A stretch of DNA of 64,000 nucleotides from CAVXWV01 sp963695415 (GTDB lineage: Bacteria > Chloroflexota > Anaerolineae > Anaerolineales > UBA4823): positions 124,001-188,000 of the forward strand of contig CAVOGL010000007.1 of the NCBI GenBank assembly GCA_963695415.1. The letters are read 5' to 3'. The first letter of the stretch is position 1, and each line of letters starts with the position of its first letter. Positions 10,998 to 19,098 of this stretch are shown here, in pieces. Under the pieces are notes generated by a model that was given only the letters and a program-made list of their open reading frames with translations, ran no database searches and had not been told where the DNA came from. The translations under genes and the position numbers were made by a program.

Positions 10998-12089
10998 TTA
11001 TTCCGGATATACCAAATAGGAAAACTGGTTGAGATGTATCAATTTTCCGTGGTGCGTGTTAATGGCAAGTTCTAAAGCATGATCTTCCTGAATAGCTTTT
11101 TCGATCCCTTTATTGGCGATATCCTGGATATAAGGATATGCTGCATTACCAAATGCGTAAGTTGAAGTACACGCTACCACGCTGGGAATGTTTGGAACAC
11201 AGTAATGGATGACGTTATCCTCAATATAATAGGATTTTTCATGGGTAGTTGGTCTGGATGTTTCTACACTGCCCCCTTCGTCAATGCTGATATCCATGAT
11301 GACTGAACGAGGTTTCATAGTCTGCACCATTTCGCGGGTGATCAACAATGGCTGAGGTTGTCCATGAACCCGAATAGAACAAACAACAATGTCGCCGTAT
11401 TTCGTGACCATCTTCAAATTCACCGGATTTGAAACCATGGTTACGATCCCGGGAAACTGATCGTAGGCTTTTTGTAATGCTCCCAGGTTTGAGTCGAGCA
11501 CAGTTACGTGTGCACCCATGCCAAGGAATCCTTGAGCTGCACAGGTGCCCAGAACTCCGGCTCCGATAATAACAACTTCTGCGGGTGGCACTCCCGCTAC
11601 ACCGCCTAACAGGATGCCTTTTCCTCCTGAATTATTCTGGAGCAAGCGTGCACCGATCTGTGCTGTCAACCGACCACCAATCTGGCTCAATGGTTTTAAG
11701 ACCGGGGAAGATCCATCAACCAACTGGATTTGTTCGTAGGCAATGGCGGTAATTTCACGAGATAATAATGCCTCGACTTTGTCCTTTCTGGCGGAGGCCA
11801 AGTGAAGAAAACCAGCCAAAGTGGAGCCGGGTCGAAGCCATTCTATTTCATCTAATAATGGTCGTGCGACTTTTAATAACAGATCTGCACGACCAAAAAC
11901 TTCTTCTGCAGAATATACGATCCTGGCTCCAGCCTGTTCGTAATCCTGGTCACTAAATCCTGCCCCCCTGCCAGCCTCATGCTCAATAAAAATCGTATGA
12001 CCGTGTTGATTAAGTAAATTCACCATTGGCGGGGTAAGACCCACACGGTATTCGAAAGCTCTTTTTTCTTTTGGCACTCCAATTATCAT
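10998..12089 (-). CDS. ald: Alanine dehydrogenase
   Basis: 363 residues from the ATG at 12089, which has an AGAGGA box just upstream; an alternative start 12 codons earlier overlaps the previous gene and lacks support. The protein catalyses NAD-dependent interconversion of L-alanine and pyruvate. Family features visible are the N-terminus GVPKEKRAFEYRVGLTP with the substrate Arg, the catalytic Lys in LLLKVARP, His in AGFLHLA, and the NAD-binding VIIGAGVLGTCAA. The usual KEP after the catalytic Lys is replaced by ARP, so the substrate may differ somewhat. It lies between rocD and the CoA-transferase gene on the same strand, which supports alanine formation or use during amino-acid fermentation. 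Confidence 0.9.
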   Translation of the reverse strand: MIIGVPKEKRAFEYRVGLTPPMVNLLNQHGHTIFIEHEAGRGAGFSDQDYEQAGARIVYSAEEVFGRADLLLKVARPLLDEIEWLRPGSTLAGFLHLASARKDKVEALLSREITAIAYEQIQLVDGSSPVLKPLSQIGGRLTAQIGARLLQNNSGGKGILLGGVAGVPPAEVVIIGAGVLGTCAAQGFLGMGAHVTVLDSNLGALQKAYDQFPGIVTMVSNPVNLKMVTKYGDIVVCSIRVHGQPQPLLITREMVQTMKPRSVIMDISIDEGGSVETSRPTTHEKSYYIEDNVIHYCVPNIPSVVACTSTYAFGNAAYPYIQDIANKGIEKAIQEDHALELAINTHHGKLIHLNQFSYLVYPE

Positions 12090-12105
12090 AGCGTTCCTCT
12101 TCCGC

Positions 12106-13308
12106 TCAGCTTGAGGATAAAACATCTCTTATTCTAGGGATCGCCCAATCCAATTCTTCCTTATCAATGATCAGGGGAGGTGCAAAACGGATGACAGAAT
12201 CGCGTGTTTCCTTCGCCAGGATTCCTTTTTCGGCAAGAGTTTCACAATAACGACGCGCGCCGCCTGCTTCAGGCTTTAACTCGACGCCGATCAACAAACC
12301 TTTGCCCCTCACTTCTTTAATGATAGGAGCATTGATCTCCGACAGGTGTTCCAACAGGTATTCCCCCATCACTGCTGCGTTTTGGGTCAGATCCTCCTCT
12401 ACGATCACGCGCAGCGAAGCGCGTGCAACTGCAATTCCCAATGGGTTACCACCGAATGTCGAGCCATGTTCGCCAGGTTTCAAAAGGCGCATGATGGGTT
12501 CGTCCGCCAGTACTGCCGAAACTGGATAGAAACCACCGGAAAGCGCCTTCCCTATCGTGATGATGTCTGGTCGTGCGCCTTCGTGCTGGTGAGCAAATAA
12601 TTTCCCTGTCCTGCCCAATCCGGTCTGGATCTCGTCCATCACCAACAGAATATTCTCCTGGTCGCACAGCTCCCTCAAAGCTGTCAAGAAACCTTGCGGA
12701 GGGATTATTACCCCACCTTCGCCTTGGATAGGTTCAACCAGGATCGCGGCAGTGTTAGCGTTGACTGCCTGGCGTACGGCTTCGATGTCGCCGTAAGGGA
12801 CGACGACGAATCCGGGAGTGAAAGGTCCAAAGTCACCTTTATACTTGGGATTTGAGGAGGCCGAAGTCAGGCTGATGGTTCTGCCGTGGAAATTCCCCTC
12901 GCAAACGATCACCTCGCCCATATCACGCGCAATTCCCTTTACCCGCACACCCCATTTCCTGGCGATTTTTAATGCTGTCTCTACCGCCTCTGCCCCGCTG
13001 TTCATTGGGATAGACATATCGTACCCGGTCAGTTCAGACAGTTCTTTATAGAAAAGAGGCAGCTGGTCATTATAAAACGCCCTCGATGTCAGCGTGATGC
13101 GGCTGGCTTGCTCCACCAGCGCTTCCAGGATTTTTGGGTGGACATGCCCCTGGTTGAGGGCTGAATATGCGCTCAGGCAGTCGAGGTATTTGTTCCCTTC
13201 AACATCATAGACCCAAACCCCCTGACCTTTAGCGATGACAATATCCAGTGGAACATAGTTCTGCGCACCATAATTCTTATCCAGGTTGATGAATGATTTT
13301 GTATCCAT
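12106..13308 (-). CDS. rocD: Ornithine--oxo-acid aminotransferase
   Basis: 400 residues, class III PLP-dependent aminotransferase. It transfers the delta-amino group of ornithine to 2-oxoglutarate, giving glutamate semialdehyde. The N-terminus with NYGAQNYVPLDIVIAKGQG is characteristic of ornithine aminotransferases, and the PLP-binding Lys is in TIGKALSGGFYPVSA; VMDEIQTGLGRTGK precedes it. The ATG at 13308 has AGGA upstream. It is the first gene of the minus-strand run rocD-ald-CoA-transferase-pyk, about 50 bases after the rsmD stop. An A/T-rich stretch with a TATACT-like box lies in that gap, so it may have its own promoter. Confidence 0.94.
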   Translation of the reverse strand: MDTKSFINLDKNYGAQNYVPLDIVIAKGQGVWVYDVEGNKYLDCLSAYSALNQGHVHPKILEALVEQASRITLTSRAFYNDQLPLFYKELSELTGYDMSIPMNSGAEAVETALKIARKWGVRVKGIARDMGEVIVCEGNFHGRTISLTSASSNPKYKGDFGPFTPGFVVVPYGDIEAVRQAVNANTAAILVEPIQGEGGVIIPPQGFLTALRELCDQENILLVMDEIQTGLGRTGKLFAHQHEGARPDIITIGKALSGGFYPVSAVLADEPIMRLLKPGEHGSTFGGNPLGIAVARASLRVIVEEDLTQNAAVMGEYLLEHLSEINAPIIKEVRGKGLLIGVELKPEAGGARRYCETLAEKGILAKETRDSVIRFAPPLIIDKEELDWAIPRIRDVLSSS

Positions 13309-13361
13309 ATGGATCCTATTGTAAATTTTTTTGTGTGTAGTATATCAAAATCCGAATGTTT

Positions 13362-13922
13362 TTATATTGGTCTGCGGTAGAAAACCAGGCGGGTACTGCC
13401 ATACTTACGCTGGTCAAATTCAACTAAAGTTGATAAAGACAGGTCTTCATATTCGCTTGGGTGGATCTGGACAATTACCCACCCATCGTCTTCAATGATT
13501 AGGCTGTTCTTATCGATGAATTGCATGGCTTGTTTCCAGATTCCCTGATACTGCGGCGGTGCAACATAGATATAATCGAAACATTCATTTTGAAATGTCT
13601 CTAAAATTCGGAAAGCATCCGATTTTATCACACGGGCATTCGCTTTGAGCAAAGTTGTCTGCAGGTTCTTACGGATCGTTTCAATAGCATGAGTGTTGAT
13701 GTCGACAAGAGTCGCGCTCCTGGCACCCCGACTGAGCGCTTCGATAGCGACAGCGCCTGTGCCGGCGAACAGGTCCAGGAAAGTAGAATCGATTATGTCT
13801 GCACCGATGATGTTAAAAAGCGATTCCTTTGTCCTGTCCGTGATCGGGCGTGTGGAATCACCTGGGACTGCGCGTAATCTCATCCCCCTGGCAGTTCCTG
13901 CAATGACACGTAAGCTGCTCAT
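13362..13922 (-). CDS. rsmD: 16S rRNA (guanine966-N2)-methyltransferase
   Basis: A 186-residue Rossmann-fold methyltransferase. It methylates G966 of 16S rRNA during 30S assembly using S-adenosylmethionine. Seen are the N-terminus RVIAGTARGMRLR, TRPITDRTKESLFN, the SAM-binding FLDLFAGTGAVAIEALSRGA, and VDINTHAIETIRKNL. The family catalytic motif is normally DPPY; here it reads YVAPPQYQG, so the Asp is Ala, an unusual substitution. I chose the ATG at 13922 because AAAAGGA sits just before it; the longer frame from 13976 adds an unlikely 18-residue hydrophobic head. Confidence 0.9.
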   Translation of the reverse strand: MSSLRVIAGTARGMRLRAVPGDSTRPITDRTKESLFNIIGADIIDSTFLDLFAGTGAVAIEALSRGARSATLVDINTHAIETIRKNLQTTLLKANARVIKSDAFRILETFQNECFDYIYVAPPQYQGIWKQAMQFIDKNSLIIEDDGWVIVQIHPSEYEDLSLSTLVEFDQRKYGSTRLVFYRRPI

Positions 13923-13987
13923 GGCTTTCCTTTTAGGGTTAAATAAACATACCAAAAACGACATGGCGACTGGCATGGATCGCTTCC

Positions 13988-14449
13988 CTATTTGACATCA
14001 TTGTAAGTCCAATAGCGGTTGACGAAGAAATTCCAAAACAGGACCACAACCACGGCGATCGCCAGTGTCAGGTTCGCGCTGAGGTTCTCTGTTGTAAAGA
14101 ACGGGATTTGGTAAGGAAACCAGCCAACCAACCTTTGGACGATTGGCTCAACCAACAGCAAAATCGGGATGCGGATGACTAAACCGGTGACACTAACAAG
14201 GCTGAATTCGATAAGCTGCCTGGCGATGGGTTTGGAGCGAGAGTCAGGATAAGTCCAATACCGGTTCCAGATAAAATTGTTCAAAATGGCGGCGATGAAG
14301 GAAATCGTACCTGCCAGGACAAGGGGGAAAGAAAGGAAATTTCGTAAAAGGTTCATCATCCCAAAATCTACGACTGCACCAACGGTGCCGACAAACGCGA
14401 ATTTTAGGAAGCGAGTCCGCTCGCGCGGATCAGTGACAATGGACGCCAT
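13988..14449 (-). CDS. GtrA family membrane protein
   Basis: 153 residues with four predicted membrane helices and the paired family signatures NNFIWNRYWTYPDS and NFFVNRYWTYND. GtrA proteins are thought to help move lipid-linked sugars across the membrane for surface glycosylation; the molecular role is not firmly proven. An AAGG box precedes the ATG at 14449. It sits next to a nucleotide-sugar epimerase gene, which supports a cell-surface glycan role. Confidence 0.88.
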   Translation of the reverse strand: MASIVTDPRERTRFLKFAFVGTVGAVVDFGMMNLLRNFLSFPLVLAGTISFIAAILNNFIWNRYWTYPDSRSKPIARQLIEFSLVSVTGLVIRIPILLLVEPIVQRLVGWFPYQIPFFTTENLSANLTLAIAVVVVLFWNFFVNRYWTYNDVK

Positions 14450-14499
14450 GTTTACCTTCTAGGTGTAATTTATTACGAGGTGCTAATTACATAAAATTT

Positions 14500-15456
14500 T
14501 TACTCAGAGATTTTATCCTGGAAATAATGGATTGTCCGTTTTAATCCATCCTCCAGAGCCACCTTGGGTTGCCAGTCAAGCAGGGTTTGTGCCTTGTGAA
14601 TGTCAGGCTGGCGCCTTTGCGGGTCACTTTCACCCCTCAAATTCTCCTTAAACACGATCCCTGCAGGATTGTGAGTGAGTTCATTGATTAACTGAGCAAA
14701 TTCGAGGATAGATATTTCCTGAGGGTTCCCAATATTGACCGGTTCGTTTATATCCGATTGCAGCAGGCGGTATATGCCCGCGATCAGGTCATCCACATAA
14801 CAAAAACTGCGTGTCTGTGATCCATCACCGTAGATGGTGAGTGGCTGCCTGGAAAGAGCCTGTTTGATGAAGTTGGGTACCACGCGCCCGTCCTCCAGGT
14901 GCATGCGCGGACCGTAAGTGTTGAATATCCTTACAATACGCGTGTCGATTTGGTGTGCACGATGGTAAGCCATGGTGAGTGCTTCAGCAAATCTTTTGGC
15001 TTCATCATAAACCGAGCGAATTCCAATTGGGTCTACGTGTCCCCAATAACTTTCTCTCTGCGGGTGTTCAAGAGGATCGCCGTATATTTCGCTGGTTGAA
15101 GCCAGAAGGTATCGGGAATTGTTTGCCCTGGCAACGCCTAAAGTGTTATGCGTTCCAAGCGCGCCAGCTTTCATGGTTTGGATGGGTAAATTAACATACC
15201 CACGCGGCGAGGCGGCGTTTGGACTGGCGGGAGAGGCGAAATGCAGCACGGCATCTACTTTTCCAGGCACAAAGATAAAATTGGAAACGTCATGACGGAT
15301 GAAAAAGAACGTGGGACTGCCGGATAAATGTGCCAGGTTTTCTGCGCTGCCAGTGATAAAATTATCCATCCCTATCACGATGTGACCCTCGGAAATCAAT
15401 AAGTCACATAGGTTTGAACCCAGGAAACCAGCTGCCCCCGTTATTAATATGCGCAT
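14500..15456 (-). CDS. NAD-dependent nucleotide-sugar epimerase/decarboxylase (UDP-glucuronate decarboxylase-like)
   Basis: 318 residues, extended SDR fold. The NAD-binding glycine motif is ITGAAGFLGSNLC at the N-terminus, the active-site Thr/Ser region is LLASTSEIYGDP, and the catalytic pair is YDEAKRFAEA. FNTYGPRM and SIYGDGSQTRSFCYVDD are typical of UDP-xylose synthase (UXS), which converts UDP-glucuronate to UDP-xylose; dTDP-glucose dehydratase is less likely. The gene lies between gtrA and a lipoprotein gene on the same strand, 7 bases after the latter, and probably feeds surface polysaccharide synthesis. Confidence 0.88.
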   Translation of the reverse strand: MRILITGAAGFLGSNLCDLLISEGHIVIGMDNFITGSAENLAHLSGSPTFFFIRHDVSNFIFVPGKVDAVLHFASPASPNAASPRGYVNLPIQTMKAGALGTHNTLGVARANNSRYLLASTSEIYGDPLEHPQRESYWGHVDPIGIRSVYDEAKRFAEALTMAYHRAHQIDTRIVRIFNTYGPRMHLEDGRVVPNFIKQALSRQPLTIYGDGSQTRSFCYVDDLIAGIYRLLQSDINEPVNIGNPQEISILEFAQLINELTHNPAGIVFKENLRGESDPQRRQPDIHKAQTLLDWQPKVALEDGLKRTIHYFQDKISE

Positions 15457-15463
15457 GGCTGGC

Positions 15464-16036
15464 TCAGCGTGAGTGACCTTTGATCAGCATATAGCCCTCT
15501 TGAATGGTAATTTCTTCGATGTAAAGATTTGGGATTTTCCCAGAAATGTTATTACCCAGTGCCTTTTCGATCTGGTTCGTCATCTCGTTGAGCATCTCTG
15601 CTGGCAGCTTTAAAGGTCCAATCGAGGCAGAATTTACCTGGTAATCGATGCCTCCATCCCCGTCAGTACCGACACTTAAGTCTGCTTTGAGGGGCAGGTT
15701 CAGTCCGCCTTGTTTAACATCACCTTTCACTTCAATATGATCGTTGGTAAAACGAATTTCCGGATTGCTGAAAAAGGGGGTGGATTGTTCCTGTAGTTGA
15801 GCCTGGATATACGAGGTTATCTCTGACTCGGTGATTGTGAGCTCCAGGACTCCTGTTTCTTTTAGGTCATCAACTGTGTTTTCCATGTTTTCTTCGAAGG
15901 ATTTCGCAGCACCCTCGGAGATTTCGACAGCATCCTTATCCTGGAATAAAAATGGTAAACTGCATGCCAGGCTAGTGGTAATGAGCACCGTGATTATCAT
16001 TAATCCCAATCGATATTTGCGAATTCGGGTTTTCAT
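15464..16036 (-). CDS. Small lipoprotein, function unknown
   Basis: 190 residues with a basic N-terminus, one hydrophobic helix and a lipobox TSLAC with the lipidated Cys at about 25, so it should be anchored on the outer face of the cytoplasmic membrane. The rest is a soluble, mixed alpha/beta domain resembling lipid-binding sheet proteins of the DUF2993/LmeA type, but I cannot assign it firmly. AGGAG lies 12 bases before the ATG. It is the first gene of the minus run that includes the epimerase and gtrA, and is divergent from scpB. Confidence 0.75.
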   Translation of the reverse strand: MKTRIRKYRLGLMIITVLITTSLACSLPFLFQDKDAVEISEGAAKSFEENMENTVDDLKETGVLELTITESEITSYIQAQLQEQSTPFFSNPEIRFTNDHIEVKGDVKQGGLNLPLKADLSVGTDGDGGIDYQVNSASIGPLKLPAEMLNEMTNQIEKALGNNISGKIPNLYIEEITIQEGYMLIKGHSR

Positions 16037-16163
16037 GTTTTAATTACGCTCCTATGCAGGAATTCTACCTGCAATCTTATTTGTAAACAAACTGTCTGGT
16101 CACTCTCCAAGACCAAAAATTCGACTGGAAGAAGAGAAGGCAGACACCGGTAGAACCGGGAGA

Positions 16164-16742
16164 ATGTATCATAGCATGAAACTACCTATTGATCATGAGC
16201 GAGACCTTAGTTTGGAAGGAAAGATCGAGGCGCTGTTGTTTATTGCATCCGAACCGGTGACGGTGAAACAATTATCCGATGCACTGCAGATCAGCACCAG
16301 TGAAATAGAGACAGGGCTGCTAAACCTGGAAAACCGATATAACCAAGGTGACAGCCAATACGGCATCCGATTGCAGAAAACAAAAACGCGGTTTCAATTG
16401 ACTTCTGCCCCTCAAGCGGGTAAAATTATTGAACGATTCCTGGGTTTAGAGGTAACCACTTATCTAACCAGACCGTCTTTGGAAGCCCTTGCCATCGTTG
16501 TTTACCGCCAGCCGGTGACCAGGCCTCAGATCGATGCCATCCGCGGTGTGAACAGTGATGCGGTCATCCGTACCCTCTTATCCAGGGGTTTGATCCAGGA
16601 GGTGGGCAGGGCAGACGCACCCGGGAGACCCATCCTTTACAGTACAACTACCGAATTTTTACAGTACTTTGGCTTGAATTCCCTTGACGAGCTGCCGAAG
16701 CTAGAGGGTGAGGATGGGATGGTTGAGGAGGAGCGGGATTAG
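16164..16742 (+). CDS. scpB: Segregation and condensation protein B
   Basis: 192 residues. ScpB joins ScpA and SMC in the bacterial condensin that compacts and segregates the chromosome. The tandem winged-helix family is recognised by LEGKIEALLFIASEPVTV, YGIRLQKTKTRFQLTS, the central SLEALAIVVYRQPVTRPQI and RGVNSDAVIRTLLSRGLI. The first ATG at 16164 has GGGAG just before it; an ATG four codons later is possible. No scpA is in the window. Confidence 0.95.
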   Translation: MYHSMKLPIDHERDLSLEGKIEALLFIASEPVTVKQLSDALQISTSEIETGLLNLENRYNQGDSQYGIRLQKTKTRFQLTSAPQAGKIIERFLGLEVTTYLTRPSLEALAIVVYRQPVTRPQIDAIRGVNSDAVIRTLLSRGLIQEVGRADAPGRPILYSTTTEFLQYFGLNSLDELPKLEGEDGMVEEERD

Positions 16743-16900
16743 CTAGTTGAATCGGAGTGAGACCAGTAGCAAACTCACAGTTTCTTCTACATATGTGTAT
16801 TTTTGGATTTGCTGTTTACGTATTTCTACGAGTAGCGATTTTTATATTATAGGAATTATCTGATAATATTAGTGTGGATTATCTTTATCACACCAATTAG

Positions 16901-17917
16901 ATGAAAAATTTCTTTTACACCACATTGCGACCAGACATGTACCACGGGCGGGGGACAAAACCACCGTTCTTCGAGGGCTGGTATTACAAACTGGTCGACG
17001 CCTCAGAAAATTACCGGTTTGCTTTCATCCCGGGCATTATCCTTGGGGAAGACGCGCATGCATTCATCCAGGTATTCGATGGTGTCAGCGGTTCAACCGC
17101 CTATCACCGCTACCCCCTCGAGGCGTTCGAAGCATCCGATCAGGAATTCCGGGTGCGCATAGCTGATAATGAATTTAAGCAAAATAGCATCTGTGTGAAT
17201 ATCAATCATCCTGCTGGGAATGCAGCAATCGACCCGCAGTTTAGTGATCAACTCATCAACCTGGACATCATCCAGGGAGAACTGCATTTCTCAAACACCA
17301 ATCCATGGCCTGTTTCACTTATCAGCCCGGGTATCATGGGGTGGTACTCATGGGTTCCTTTCATGGAGTGTTACCACGGTGTCGTCAGCCTGGACCACAG
17401 CATTCAGGGGAGTCTCCACTTTGGTGACAAGAATATCGATTTCACTGGTGGGCGCGGTTACACTGAAAAAGATTGGGGCAAATCCTTCCCGGATGCCTGG
17501 ATATGGTTCCAATGTAACCATTTCAACTCACCAGGCACCAGTGTGACTGCTTCTGTCGCAACGATACCCTGGCTGGGCGGCTCTTTCCGCGGTTTCATCG
17601 TTGGCTTATGGCACGAGCAGAGGCTCTACCGCTTTGCGACTTACAACCGCTCTCGTATCGACAGCCTGGAAATCCTGCAAGACAGGGTGAAATGGTCGAT
17701 TTCAAATTCCCGCCACAAACTTATTTTGTCAGCGAAGCGCGTCGAAGGTGGATTGTTGAAAGGTCCAACAAGATTAGAAATGGACAAACGTGTAGTTGAA
17801 ACACTCAATGCCCGGGTTGAGGTGCGCCTGATGGATGATAGGGGGGATGTAATCTTCGAAAGCTCAGGTCGACATGCTGGATTAGAGGTTCACAACACCC
17901 TCTCTTTGGCGGAATAA
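16901..17917 (+). CDS. Tocopherol-cyclase-like protein
   Basis: 338 residues of the tocopherol cyclase-like family (PF14249). Diagnostic motifs are PPFFEGWYYKLVDA near the N-terminus and GGRGYTEKDWGKSFPDAW with WFQCNHF in the middle. In plants and cyanobacteria the founding member closes the chromanol ring of vitamin E; in other bacteria the function is unknown, and no other tocopherol genes are nearby. There is no signal peptide. The ATG has no clear Shine-Dalgarno box, and the 158-base A/T-rich gap after scpB probably holds its promoter. Confidence 0.85.
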   Translation: MKNFFYTTLRPDMYHGRGTKPPFFEGWYYKLVDASENYRFAFIPGIILGEDAHAFIQVFDGVSGSTAYHRYPLEAFEASDQEFRVRIADNEFKQNSICVNINHPAGNAAIDPQFSDQLINLDIIQGELHFSNTNPWPVSLISPGIMGWYSWVPFMECYHGVVSLDHSIQGSLHFGDKNIDFTGGRGYTEKDWGKSFPDAWIWFQCNHFNSPGTSVTASVATIPWLGGSFRGFIVGLWHEQRLYRFATYNRSRIDSLEILQDRVKWSISNSRHKLILSAKRVEGGLLKGPTRLEMDKRVVETLNARVEVRLMDDRGDVIFESSGRHAGLEVHNTLSLAE

Positions 17918-18012
17918 CCAGACGAATTAAATATTTCTTGTCACAATCATCCAGCCTGTTCTATCCATTTATTAATATCCTTACGGTTATAATAAATCTC
18001 AGGAAAAAACAA

Positions 18013-19076
18013 ATGGAAGAACGATTACAAAAAATCTTATCTAGAGCTGGATTTGGCTCGCGCCGCTCATGTGAGGAATTGATCACCGCAGGGCGGGTGA
18101 AAGTAAACGGTCAGATTGCGACACTGGGGATGAAGGCTGACGCCCGGTCAGATAAAATCAGTGTCAACGAGCAGCCGATCGAACGTGGTGAGGAACTGGT
18201 CTATATCGCTGTTAACAAACCTCGTAATGTAATCTCGGCAGTTTCACCGCAAGACAACCGCAGGACAGTGCGCGACCTGGTGGATTTACCCGGTCACTTG
18301 TATCCTGTCGGTCGCCTGGACGTGGACAGCGAAGGCTTGATCTTGCTCACTAACGATGGTGAACTTACCAACCGCCTGACGCACCCTTCTTTCAACCATG
18401 AAAAAGAATACCGTGTGCTGGTTGCAAGCCGTCCCGATGAGAAACAATTGGCAGCCTGGCGAAACGGGGTCGTGCTGGAAGACGGCTACCGCACGCGCCA
18501 GGCTGAGGTGCGCATGACAGGTTCACATGGAAAAGGCGCCTGGATGAAGGTAGTTCTCAAAGAAGGCAAGAAAAGGCAGATCCGCGAGATGGGCAGGCTG
18601 ACCGGTTTACCCGTCGTGCGCATCATAAGGATCAGGATCGGAACCCTACAGCTGGGGAGCCTGAAGACGGGTCAGTGGCGTCATTTGGGGCATGATGAAC
18701 TTAGCGAATTGCTCGAGTCCACTCAACCCGGAAATCGCCCAAAATCTGGGAGCCAAAAACATCAAAAGCCGACCGTGTGGAAGGGTTCAATTCGTAAATC
18801 CTCTACATCTTCGAAGCCAGCAGCCTTAAAAAGGTCACCTCGGAAACCCGTACCAACAAATAAGCCACTTCCTAAAACATCGTCGGCAAAACAAGCACCT
18901 TCTAATACGGCATCATCGCCCTCGACATCACCATCCTCGAAGCCGAAAACCTCTTCACAGAGGTCGTCTTCACCATCGCCCTCTAAGGCGAAGTCATCAA
19001 CATCGAGGTCTTCAAAGCCGTCGCCTTCGACCCGTCGCCTTCGACGCCGTCGCCTTCGACGCCTAAACCTAAATAA
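18013..19076 (+). CDS. RsuA/RluB-family pseudouridine synthase, one frameshift in repeat tail
   Basis: Isomerises uridine to pseudouridine in rRNA. An S4 RNA-binding domain occupies about residues 1-60 (LQKILSRAGFGSRRSCE). The catalytic Asp is in VGRLDVDSEGLILLTNDG near residue 102, and KEGKKRQIREM is also diagnostic. Start: ATG at 18013 with AGGA 8 bases upstream; an upstream TTG at 17938 is unsupported. After residue 240 comes a Ser/Pro/Lys-rich tail. In the current sequence the frame runs on into the next gene. Adding one G after 19031 (codon acc for acg-ccg) restores a regular SPSTP repeat ending in a TAA at 19074-19076, for 354 residues. Confidence 0.88.
19020..19065 (+). repeat. Tandem 15-base coding repeat with a lost base
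   Basis: About three copies of a unit close to CGTCGCCTTCGACGC encode SPSTP-type repeats at the C-terminus of the pseudouridine synthase. The first copy lacks one G (accc in place of acgcc), which shifts the frame and hides the TAA at 19074. Confidence 0.8.
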
Positions 19077-19098
19077 CCTATGGAGAAGTCCATCGCCA

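Noticed and set aside
10428..11075. 215-codon plus-strand frame
   Set aside because: It is antisense to the CoA-transferase gene, whose family motifs are clear; no ribosome-binding site.
17938..18012. Upstream TTG start for the pseudouridine synthase
   Set aside because: The ATG at 18013 has an AGGA box at good spacing and matches the family N-terminus.
19020..19065. Short tandem repeats that might be a CRISPR array
   Set aside because: Units are 15 bases, contiguous without spacers, and encode a Ser/Pro-rich tail.
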